Part shown: positions 10,101 to 16,709 of the stretch, in pieces
Layout: the number at the start of each line of letters is the position of its first letter
Position numbering within the stretch: the stretch's first letter is position 1
NCBI GenBank assembly: GCA_025937895.1
Contig: JAICQL010000021.1
Coordinates: 1 to 58,651 of the forward strand
Reading direction: 5' to 3'
DNA: 58,651 bases
Source of the DNA: Polyangiaceae bacterium
GTDB taxonomy: Bacteria; Myxococcota_A; Polyangia; Polyangiales; Polyangiaceae
The notes under the pieces: generated by a model
Database searches by the model: none
Seen by the model: only the letters and a program-made list of their open reading frames with translations
Told to the model about the DNA's origin: nothing
Made by a program: the position numbers and the translations under genes

Positions 10101-11233
10101 ATCTGCTGGCCGAGCTCTCGGCGCACGCGCTTTCGGACGATCTGGAGCGGCTCAAGGGTGTGTTACCCGATCTGCGCAACCTGGCGGAGCTGGCCAGCGG
10201 CTGGCGGCCCATCTACGATCACGCGCTCGGCGAATATCACCGGCTGCGCGGCGATCTGACCGGCGCGCTCGGCTGCTTCGAGCGGGCTCGCACGGCGGGC
10301 CCGGGCACGCAGCACCAGATCTGGGCGCTGGCGGCCGGCGCCGAGCTGCGCACGTTGCTGCTGCTCGGGCGAGCCGCGGCCGCGCTGAGCGCCGGGGAGC
10401 GGTACCTGGAGCTGGCCCGAGAAGCTGGTCTCGGACAGCTGGCGCTGCACGTGCGCATTCCCCTGGCGCGCGCCTCGGCCGACAGCGGGCAGCTGGCCCG
10501 CGCCAGGAGCGCGATCGACGGCGTGCTCGTGGAGCTCGAGCGCGACGGGGTGCGCGGCCTGATGCCAGGCTGGGCGCACGAGACCAGCGCGCAGATCGCG
10601 CTGGCCGCCGGCGACGCGGCGCTTGCGCAGCGCGCGCTGGAGGCCTGCTCGCGAGAGCTGCGCGCCAGCGAAAATCCGCTCGGGCGGCGCCGCTGTGAGC
10701 GCCTGGCGCAGGCGCTGGACGCGCTCTGCGCACGGCATGAGAGCGCACAGCACGCGCGGCAGCTGGCGCGCGCTCGGAGCGCGCTGGCAGCGTGCTCCAG
10801 CGCGCGCGAGCGAGCGGCGGCGGCGCTCGACCTCTTGCTGGAGCAGACGGGCGCCAGCGGCGGCATCCTGCAGCTGGTGAGCGGCGAGTCCGGCGCGGAT
10901 ACGGCGGAGCTCGGGCTAGGCGCCGAGCGGCAGCTGGCCGAGCAGCTGCTGCGCAACCTGCTGGCGGGGCTGTTGCACGGTGGCAGCAGCGAGACGGCCG
11001 CGGGCACGTCCGCGCATCTGGCCACGGTCACCGCGCTGCACGAGCCGCTCTCTGTGCGCTCCAGCGCGTTTGCGCCGGTGCTGCTGCGCCACGGCCCGCA
11101 CGCCTCGGCGCTCACCGGGGTGGCTCTGCTCAAGTGTGCCCGTGGCCGCCCGCTCGCCGAGGCGGAGGCGCTGGCGGCGGCGCTGAGCCGCGCCCTGAGC
11201 GCTGAGGCGTGCGCTCAGGTGCCGGGGATGTAG
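7178..11233 (+). CDS. Ser/Thr kinase - AAA-type ATPase - TPR - GAF-like fusion protein
   Basis: GTG 7178 opens a 1351-residue protein. The N-terminal kinase (about 37-290) has LGSGGTADVF, ALK lysine 67, YRDLTARN (158-165; Tyr replaces the His of HRD), LIDFG (176-180) and PPE instead of APE. An ATPase module follows with P-loop GADGTGRS (340-347), in which Arg sits where Walker A Lys is expected, and a Walker B-like AVAIDDIDQLDE (about 450). A long helical, TPR-like region fills residues about 560-1180, and the last 150 residues resemble a GAF domain. The architecture matches the large kinase/STAND-like regulators common in Polyangia. The substituted HRD and Walker A positions suggest altered catalysis in both modules. 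It overlaps the convergent eboC gene by 19 bp. Confidence 0.9.
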   Translation: MERLAEPAVAGAADKPVTEQALRRSELPREPALIAGRYRCLRTLGSGGTADVFEALDLVQGRHVALKLLRTSATGGPSGALARGLFEREFHLLAQLQHPSVVSVLDYGVAAEGRFYTMELLEGSDLASVAPLPWRRACSLLRDICSVLALLHSRRLVYRDLTARNLFCSSTGACKLIDFGALLPMGTADDVVGSPPFVPPEALSHRALDAQSDLFAAGATLYFALTGQLLFPARTFAELPLCWQLPRRPPSALVPDIPPELDALVLDLVQLDPQLRPRSAGEVIDRLEAIAGLEHADQQLVARPYLGTPELVEREELLASAVRCLRLSREGRGAALLVTGADGTGRSRLLDACVLQAKLLGTSTLVLQAHEGQGAYAGARALAAQLLQLEPALAAAALEPHRAVLGHVLPELLEGRAPSLARFADPRDARPAIQAALRSWLQAVARQRPLAVAIDDIDQLDEPSAALVALLAVDAAEHPLLVLASLRSRGDAVALPLSVLQRAASSWRLTHLTEAGTRRLLASMFGDTPRLELVAARVHALADGNPRDVVQLARTLVENQTIRWEAGGWALPSVLHADALPGSVSDGLRARIRALSEHGLRLARLLALSQLPALTFQQFLRLSDGDAAVVMQGIGELVEADLLRFEGQAQQLSLPGWRELLLADMSSEPRAELHRRLAALLAELPEYPLRSIQQLRWAGDEAAALERLTAFCATSSQQTAADPARFIELVERLPRDWYELLDWGAQRLKATGSRAAVCALQGRMAGILPIMNPYLGAQHLSELIARLCQDAGLADSAPGHERVFPPPVALRQLAQILIAAAAIVATTYDYELWRQGPRLEPLHASAPALQVVSSLWQGLGERMAGRLEAAVQQYERVEALLAQPDRCGVDPSHATYTRLGVAWGIGMLQAMMGQDQCLRQAELLSSDPWHRASGILVHMLHGYWQADPARGDAEKKRWLLSMIESKSRRWFEGVHLLAELSAHALSDDLERLKGVLPDLRNLAELASGWRPIYDHALGEYHRLRGDLTGALGCFERARTAGPGTQHQIWALAAGAELRTLLLLGRAAAALSAGERYLELAREAGLGQLALHVRIPLARASADSGQLARARSAIDGVLVELERDGVRGLMPGWAHETSAQIALAAGDAALAQRALEACSRELRASENPLGRRRCERLAQALDALCARHESAQHARQLARARSALAACSSARERAAAALDLLLEQTGASGGILQLVSGESGADTAELGLGAERQLAEQLLRNLLAGLLHGGSSETAAGTSAHLATVTALHEPLSVRSSAFAPVLLRHGPHASALTGVALLKCARGRPLAEAEALAAALSRALSAEACAQVPGM

Positions 11234-12084
11234 CGCTGCAACACCCGGGTCAGCACCGCCAGGCCCACCGCGGCCAGCGCCCAGCCGGCCGCGCCGGTGG
11301 CAGCGATGGCGAGCGCGTCGATCAGCGCGATGCCGGCGATCAAGCGCACGATGGCCTGTGGCACCGAGCGCTGCGGGCCCGGGCGCAGGAAGCGCAGGGA
11401 GTACACGTCCCAGACCAGCGCCAGGAGCAGGAAGGGCGCGACCAGCGGCTGGTGCAGCGCCAGGTACGCCGCGTACAGCAGCGGCGCCGCCAGGAACCAC
11501 AGTGGCCAGGTGCGCGCCAGGCGATTGAAGGCCTCCTGCTTGGCCGCGTAGGTCAGGCCGATCAGGTGGCATAGCAGCACCGCCGCGCCCAGCAGCAGCG
11601 CCGGAGTGATGGGCCCCGGCAGCGCGCAGGCGGTGGCCACGTACACGAGCACGCGGCACAGCCCCATCAGCAATGGGCTGAGCGGATTTTGCTTGTGATA
11701 GACGTCATAGGCGACGATGCACGCCGCCAGCCCCAGGCCGCCCAGCAGCGCCGGCTGCAACTCCGCACCCCCGTGATAGGCCACGTGCAGCAGCGTGGCC
11801 AGGCCCAGACCGAGCCAGCCAAAGCCCAGGCTGAAGACGCTGGCGGCCGACACCTGTCCCGACGGGATCGGGCGCTGCGGGCGCTCGCGCGCGTCGATCT
11901 CACGATCGAAGGCGTCGTTGAGGTACATGCCGCCGACGTAGAAGAACGAAAACGCCGCCGCGAGCAGGCCTACGTGCACGTGCGCGGAGAGCCCGCCAGA
12001 CAGCGCCAGCGCGGCGAGCACGTTGCTCCAGACCGTGGGCAAGTTCGAGACGCGGCCGAGCCGCAACCAGACCGCCAGGTTCAT
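11215..12084 (-). CDS. eboC: UbiA-like prenyltransferase, EboC family
   Basis: An integral membrane protein of 289 residues with about eight hydrophobic helices. It carries the UbiA aspartate motif NDAFDREID and a second Asp motif YDVYHK, which in this superfamily bind Mg2+ and prenyl diphosphate. ATG 12084 overlaps the stop of the upstream gene as ATGA, indicating translational coupling. Its place directly behind EboE- and EboD-like genes identifies it as EboC of the ebo cluster rather than a ubiquinone or heme prenyltransferase. In cyanobacteria that cluster is linked to moving metabolite precursors into the periplasm. The substrate here is unknown. Confidence 0.85.
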   Translation of the reverse strand: MNLAVWLRLGRVSNLPTVWSNVLAALALSGGLSAHVHVGLLAAAFSFFYVGGMYLNDAFDREIDARERPQRPIPSGQVSAASVFSLGFGWLGLGLATLLHVAYHGGAELQPALLGGLGLAACIVAYDVYHKQNPLSPLLMGLCRVLVYVATACALPGPITPALLLGAAVLLCHLIGLTYAAKQEAFNRLARTWPLWFLAAPLLYAAYLALHQPLVAPFLLLALVWDVYSLRFLRPGPQRSVPQAIVRLIAGIALIDALAIAATGAAGWALAAVGLAVLTRVLQRYIPGT

Positions 12085-13322
12085 GACTGTGGCTGCCGCT
12101 CCGGAGACGATGCTGGCGCAGTGGGCAGTAGCCTGGCCTGCACCCAGCCCAGCTCGCGCGCGATGCTGGCCACCACCCCGCCCTGGCGCTGCTCCGCGGG
12201 CAACACGTCCCACGTGTACGTCTCCACCTCCAGCTGCCGCGACAGCGGCCGCCCGGCGAGGGCGGCCTGGCGCTGGCGCTCCAGCACCCGCGCCAAAAAC
12301 GCCTGCGTGTTGCCGAAGTGGCCGAGCTCTGCACGATACAGCGGCACGTGGAAGTGCACCCGCCACTCCTCGGCCAGCCGCGCCTCTCGATCCGCGAGCG
12401 CCTGCGGCAAGTCCGCATAGCGCAGGAGCTGGCCGCCGCGCGTCTGTGCCACGACCTGGTGCAGGTACACGGGCTCGTCGTAAGCGGACAGCGCCTGCAG
12501 GCCATCGGCGGACGGGGGCAGCCGCAGCCCGGTGCTCAGCTGGATCTTGTGGATGGCAATGCCGGCCGAGCTCAGCTGATCGAGCGTCTCGTCGGCAGAC
12601 TCGAACTCGATCGCGGCGTGGCAGGTGTCCAGACACACGCCGAGGTGGCGCCGCACGAGGCGCTCGGCCGCACCCGGGCTCAGCTGCGCGCGCGCGGCCA
12701 GCCCGGCCAGCGCCCGGGCCGAGCACAGCTCCTGCTCGAAGAACGCGATCGTCTCGGCGGTGGTCTCCAGCAGGCAGCAGGGCTCGGGCTCGAGCGCCAG
12801 GGTGACCAGGCGCCCCGTCTGCTGCTCCAGCCGATGCAGCTCGAGCGCTTGCTGCAACAGCTGCTCCGCGATGCTCGCCACCTGCTCGGGGCCGGCCACA
12901 TCCGCCTTGAAGCCGCCGGGCACCGTGCTGATGCTACCGCTGCCGCCCTCGGGCAAGAGCTGCGCGAGCAGGTACGAAAGGTCGCTCGTGTAGCGGCCAC
13001 GCTCCGCCTCGCGCCAGTCCGGCCGATACACGCTGGCCTTGACCGGCTCGGCGTGGAACGGCCCGTAAGGGAAGCCGTTGATGGTGAAGACGTACAGCTG
13101 GTGCTCGGCGAGCAGGCGCTGAAACTCCGCCAGCCGTGCCGGCTCGCGCAGCGCCTGCGCGGCGCGTGCAGAGAGCCGCAGCCCCACGCCGAACGGGCGC
13201 TCTGGCGCCACCCGTGCTTTCACCGCCAGCACGTGGCTGCGCACGTTCTCGCGCACCTGCTCCCAGCTCTCGCCCGGGTGGATGTTGGTGCAATACGTCA
13301 GGTGCGCATCGGCGATCTGCAT
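12081..13322 (-). CDS. eboE: metabolite traffic protein EboE (xylose isomerase-like TIM barrel)
   Basis: A 413-residue protein beginning MQIADAHLTYCTNIHPGESW, the typical EboE N-terminus. It has TIM-barrel features of the sugar-phosphate isomerase/xylose isomerase-like fold, including conserved Glu/His/Asp positions (LALEPEP, GVCLDTCHAAIEFE, HKIQLSTG). ATG 13322 was chosen because GGAG lies 8 bases upstream. The frame is open to 13406, but that would overlap eboD and adds non-conserved residues. It is 41 bp downstream of eboD and coupled to eboC by ATGA. It is probably cytoplasmic and works with EboC and EboD on an unknown metabolite. Confidence 0.88.
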   Translation of the reverse strand: MQIADAHLTYCTNIHPGESWEQVRENVRSHVLAVKARVAPERPFGVGLRLSARAAQALREPARLAEFQRLLAEHQLYVFTINGFPYGPFHAEPVKASVYRPDWREAERGRYTSDLSYLLAQLLPEGGSGSISTVPGGFKADVAGPEQVASIAEQLLQQALELHRLEQQTGRLVTLALEPEPCCLLETTAETIAFFEQELCSARALAGLAARAQLSPGAAERLVRRHLGVCLDTCHAAIEFESADETLDQLSSAGIAIHKIQLSTGLRLPPSADGLQALSAYDEPVYLHQVVAQTRGGQLLRYADLPQALADREARLAEEWRVHFHVPLYRAELGHFGNTQAFLARVLERQRQAALAGRPLSRQLEVETYTWDVLPAEQRQGGVVASIARELGWVQARLLPTAPASSPERQPQS

Positions 13323-13363
13323 GTGCGGCTCCAGCGAGGCGGGAACTGGCGGGCAGTGCCGCG

Positions 13364-14542
13364 TCAGGCAGCGTCCCGGTAGCGCTCCGTCAACCAGCGG
13401 ATGCAACGCGCGACCAGCGCAGAGTCCATCTCGTGCACGTCGCGCGCCCGGCCCGGCGCCTCCAGCAAGCTGATGGTCAGCTCCCCGCCGAGGTGCTCGC
13501 GAAACTCGCGCAGCCCCTCCAGGAGCAGCAGGCGGCCCTCGCGATCGCGCAGCTCGAGCGCGGGGTCATACAGACGAAAGCCCAGGCTGAGCAGCAGGCG
13601 CTCGATGCGCTCGTACGCCTCGGCGGACAGCATACCGAGCTCCAGCGCGTAACGGCTGTCCAGCGCCAGGCCGATGCCCACGGCCTCGCCGTGGCGCAAC
13701 CGGTGCTGGGTGAGGCTCTCCAGCTTGTGCGCCGCCCAGTGCCCGTAGTCGAGCGGGCGCGCGCTGCCGAGCTCGAACGGATCGCCGCCGCCGGCGATGT
13801 GCTCGGCATGCAGCCGCGCGCAGTGGCGGATCATGTGCTCGGTGGCCGATGGCTCGAGGCGCGCCAGTGCCGCGGCGTTGTCACAGAGCCAGTCGAAGAA
13901 GGCGGCGTCGCGCACCAGCGAGACCTTCACCGCCTCGGCCATGCCCGCGATGCGATCGCGCCGGCTGAGTGTGCTCAGGAAGGTAAAATCGTTGATCACG
14001 GCGAAGGGCACGGCAAAGCTGCCCACGAAATTCTTCATGCCCAGGGCGTTGACCCCGTTCTTCACGCCGATGCCCGAGTCATTCTGCGCGAGCACGGTGG
14101 TGGGCAGGCGCACCAGCCGCACCCCGCGGTGGCAGGTGGCCGCGGCAAAGCCGGCCATGTCGAGCACGGCGCCACCGCCGATCACCAGGCAGAACGATTG
14201 GCGATCCAGCCCCACCGCCGCCATCCGCTCGTGCAAGCCGGTGACCAGGGAGGGATCGTTCTTGCAGCGCTCGCCGCCGGGCACGATCACCGGATCACCC
14301 AGGAGCTGCATGCCATCCGCGTGCGCGACGGCGTAGCGGCGCAGCTGCGTGCACAGCTCGGGGTGGGCCTGTGCCACGCCGTCGTCCACGACCGCCAGCA
14401 CGCGCTGCCGGCGCTCGGGCTCCTTCTGGCGCAAGGCCTGGAGCAGCACGGGATTGTCTGGCTCCAGCACGTGCTCGGTGAAGTGCACCGAGTAGCGAAA
14501 CGGAACGGCAAAGCTCACCGCGAGGACAGACTCTCCGGACAT
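13364..14542 (-). CDS. eboD: 3-dehydroquinate synthase-like sugar-phosphate cyclase, EboD family
   Basis: A 392-residue member of the dehydroquinate-synthase superfamily. Visible features are the NAD-binding GGGAVLDMAGF, PTTVLAQNDSGIGVKNGVN, and the three metal-ligand positions in GMAEAVKV (Glu), DYGHWAAH (His) and RHGEAVGIG (His). The N-terminus VSFAVPFRYSVHFT is characteristic of the Ebo branch rather than AroB. ATG 14542 was preferred (GAG seven bases upstream); GTG 14563 is in frame. It is the first of three ebo genes and lies 88 bp downstream of a histidine kinase gene on the same strand. eboA, eboB and eboF are not in the window. Confidence 0.87.
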   Translation of the reverse strand: MSGESVLAVSFAVPFRYSVHFTEHVLEPDNPVLLQALRQKEPERRQRVLAVVDDGVAQAHPELCTQLRRYAVAHADGMQLLGDPVIVPGGERCKNDPSLVTGLHERMAAVGLDRQSFCLVIGGGAVLDMAGFAAATCHRGVRLVRLPTTVLAQNDSGIGVKNGVNALGMKNFVGSFAVPFAVINDFTFLSTLSRRDRIAGMAEAVKVSLVRDAAFFDWLCDNAAALARLEPSATEHMIRHCARLHAEHIAGGGDPFELGSARPLDYGHWAAHKLESLTQHRLRHGEAVGIGLALDSRYALELGMLSAEAYERIERLLLSLGFRLYDPALELRDREGRLLLLEGLREFREHLGGELTISLLEAPGRARDVHEMDSALVARCIRWLTERYRDAA

Positions 14543-14630
14543 GGGCAGCTCGGGTATATACACCAGCGCCTAGCCCCGCCCAGGCTCCGCAGCGCCCTGG
14601 GACCATTGGCCGGTCTGCGAGCCCGCCGTT

Positions 14631-16043
14631 TCAATGCTGCGCAGAGGGCATGGCGAGCTCAGTTGCCGCGCCCTCCGGAGCGCTCGCCGCCAGCTCCGCC
14701 GCGGCGGGCAAGGTGAACGAGAAGCACGCGCCCTCGGCCGTGTTTTCGGCCCAGATCCGGCCACCGTGCGCCTGGATGATGCCGCGGGCAATGAACAAGC
14801 CGAGCCCGGTGCCGCGCTTGCCGGGCCCACCCTCGTTCCAGAAGCGCTCAAAAATGTGCGGCAAGCTCTGCGCGGGAACGCCCGGACCGGTGTCGGCGAT
14901 GGTGAAACAAAACGCTCCTGCCTGAGGCTGCACGCGCAGCGCGATGCTGCCGCCGGACGGCGTGAACTTGAGGGCGTTGCCGATCAGGTTGGACAGCACC
15001 TGCAACACGCGCTCGCGATCCACCGACACGCTCTGGCCATTGCAGCCCGCGTGCTGCTCGAAGCGCACGCCCTTGCTCGCGCAGAGCGGCTCGAACATGC
15101 TGGCCGTCTCCCGCACCAGGTCGCCCACCGTGCAGGGCGACAGGTTGACGGCAAAGCTGCCCGCCTCGATCGTGGTGGCGTCCAGCATGCTGTTGATGAG
15201 CTGCCCCATTTGCCTGGCCACGTGCTCGATCGACTCTGCGTGCCGGTGCGCGTCGCCCTCGGGCAGGCCGCTGCGCAGCAGCGCGGCCTTCAGGCTGATG
15301 AGGCCAAGCGGGTTGCGCAGATCGTGCGCGACGATGCCCATCATTTCATCGCGTGCTGCCACCGCCGTGCGCGCGGCCGTCAGGGCCTTGCGCTCCTCCC
15401 GGTACGCCTTGCTCAACCGGCTGCCCAGATACCAGGCCAGGATCAGCGCCGTGAGCGTGATCAACGCCAGCAAGGCATACAGGTGCAGGCGAAACGCGGC
15501 GCGCTCGGCCATGGCCTGCTCGTAGAAGAGCTCGAGCGAGCGCTCCTTGTGCTCCACCAGGCGCCCGAGCGCCCCGTCCAGCGCACGGTGCAGGGGCAGC
15601 AGATCGGACTCGAAGCGCTGCCGGAGCAGCCGGATGCCGGCGGAGCGCTGGCGCAGCTCGATCAGCTCCGCCTGCATGCGCTGGAACGCGTGCGCGGCTC
15701 GCTCCACCTCGCCCAGCAGCTCGCGCCCCTGCTGGCTCAGCTCGCGCGCCAGCAGCGTCCGAGCGCTCTCCGCCAGCTGCAGCTTGGCCAGATTGAAGTC
15801 TGCCAGCAGCTCGGGATCCGAGGATAACATGTAGCCACGCGCCTCCGAATCCATCAGCTCTGCCTGCCAGCGCAGCTGCTGGACCAGGTTGATCTCGGCC
15901 TCCTTCGCGCGCAGCTCCGCCAGCTGACGATTGGAGACGCTGGACAGGCGCTGAATCGAGAGCGCCATGGCCACCGCCAGGACCAGCAGCAGAGCCAGGT
16001 AGCCAGCCCGTGCCTTGCTCTCGAAGCTGATTCCCTCTGCCAC
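14631..16043 (-). CDS. CHASE3-type membrane sensor histidine kinase
   Basis: A 470-residue kinase with transmembrane helices at about 13-30 and 187-206 enclosing a 155-residue, helix-rich extracytoplasmic domain of the CHASE3 type (ARGYMLSSDPELLADF is the typical signature). The cytoplasmic part holds a HisKA domain with phospho-His 240 in VAHDLRNPLG, then HATPase motifs (N-box LIGNALKF, DTGPGVP, GTGLGLFIARGI). No HAMP domain and no receiver are attached, and no response regulator is adjacent. It lies upstream of eboDEC on the same strand, so it could be co-transcribed with them; functional linkage is inference. Confidence 0.92.
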   Translation of the reverse strand: MAEGISFESKARAGYLALLLVLAVAMALSIQRLSSVSNRQLAELRAKEAEINLVQQLRWQAELMDSEARGYMLSSDPELLADFNLAKLQLAESARTLLARELSQQGRELLGEVERAAHAFQRMQAELIELRQRSAGIRLLRQRFESDLLPLHRALDGALGRLVEHKERSLELFYEQAMAERAAFRLHLYALLALITLTALILAWYLGSRLSKAYREERKALTAARTAVAARDEMMGIVAHDLRNPLGLISLKAALLRSGLPEGDAHRHAESIEHVARQMGQLINSMLDATTIEAGSFAVNLSPCTVGDLVRETASMFEPLCASKGVRFEQHAGCNGQSVSVDRERVLQVLSNLIGNALKFTPSGGSIALRVQPQAGAFCFTIADTGPGVPAQSLPHIFERFWNEGGPGKRGTGLGLFIARGIIQAHGGRIWAENTAEGACFSFTLPAAAELAASAPEGAATELAMPSAQH

Positions 16044-16170
16044 TCGAGAGAAGTACCATGCATCGACCGCGCCGGGTCACGTCACGCGTGGTACAGCCTG
16101 CCGACTTCTGGTCTGGGGATGGCTCTCGGTGATTCTCGTGGCAAATCGCGCCAGGGACGCTCCGCAACGA

Positions 16171-16221
16171 CTCGACCAGTGACCTCGACCAGTGACCTCG
16201 ACGAGTGACCTCGACCAGTGA
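16171..16221 (+). repeat. 13-bp tandem repeat, about 4 copies
   Basis: Four head-to-tail copies of CTCGACCAGTGAC, the third with one change (CTCGACGAGTGAC) and the fourth ending one base short. They are noncoding and lie 130-180 bp upstream of the histidine kinase start. Confidence 0.95.
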
Positions 16222-16261
16222 GGCCGATCGGTGCAGCTCAGAGTTGCACGGAATCAGCCGG

Positions 16262-16346
16262 TCAGCTCGGCCGGCGCCCTGCTCCCGAGCTTGCGGTATG
16301 ACGTCCCCCGGCTCACGCCCATCCGCTGGGCCGCCAGCAGCTCAAT
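16262..16346 (-). pseudogene. remnant of a Fis-type helix-turn-helix domain
   Basis: The minus strand reads ELLAAQRMGVSRGTSYRKLG then 9 residues and a TGA at 16264..16262. This matches the C-terminal Fis (HTH_8) helix-turn-helix of NtrC-type activators, usually AA..LGVSR.TLYRKL. Upstream the frame stays open, but the sequence is low-complexity Arg/Pro/Ala with no activator domain. It is probably the decayed 3' end of a regulator gene; a very small DNA-binding protein with a non-ATG start cannot be excluded. Confidence 0.5.
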
Positions 16347-16562
16347 GCCGCCCCGTGACGGCGTCACGCGGGCGGGCGCGGGCGTGCCTGCGGAGCGCCT
16401 TCGCACACGCGGCGCACGCGAGTCATCCTGTGTCGTTGTGACGAAACGTCACCACCCGGCCCGTGCTGCCGCCCCAGCCCGGCGCACGGCGCCGCCCAGG
16501 TACCGCTCCCAGCCAGCAATTTGATTGCAACTCCAATGATTCTACTGCACGCGCACACGCGG

Positions 16563-16578
16563 CTTGCTATACAGCAAG
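16563..16578 (+). promoter_or_regulatory. 16-bp perfect inverted repeat upstream of transglycosylase
   Basis: CTTGCT-ATAC-AGCAAG forms two perfect 6-bp arms in the A/T-richer part of the intergenic region. It may be an operator or overlap a -10 element (GCTATACAG). No binding factor is known. Confidence 0.3.
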
Positions 16579-16709
16579 GGAGCTCGCCCGCCGGCTGCGC
16601 ACCCTCGCGGACTAGTAGTAGTTGCCTGGTCAGCGACCGCGCCCTAGCGGGCGAGCCATCCCCAGCTGGGCGCAACGCTCTCCAACCGGCGCCAAGGCCT
16701 GGGCACCCG

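Larger units (their letters stand above)
16044..16709. other. 666-bp divergent intergenic region
   Basis: Between the histidine kinase (minus) and the transglycosylase (plus). It holds a 13-bp tandem repeat (16171-16221), a degenerate minus-strand Fis-type HTH (16262-16346) and a relatively A/T-rich stretch (about 16515-16580) with a 16-bp inverted repeat, the best place for the transglycosylase promoter. Nothing else recognisable was seen. Confidence 0.7.

Noticed and set aside
14551..14563. GTATATAC just upstream of eboD as a -10 element
   Set aside because: It lies within 10-20 bases of the start codon and partly inside the alternative GTG start; no -35 at the right spacing was found.
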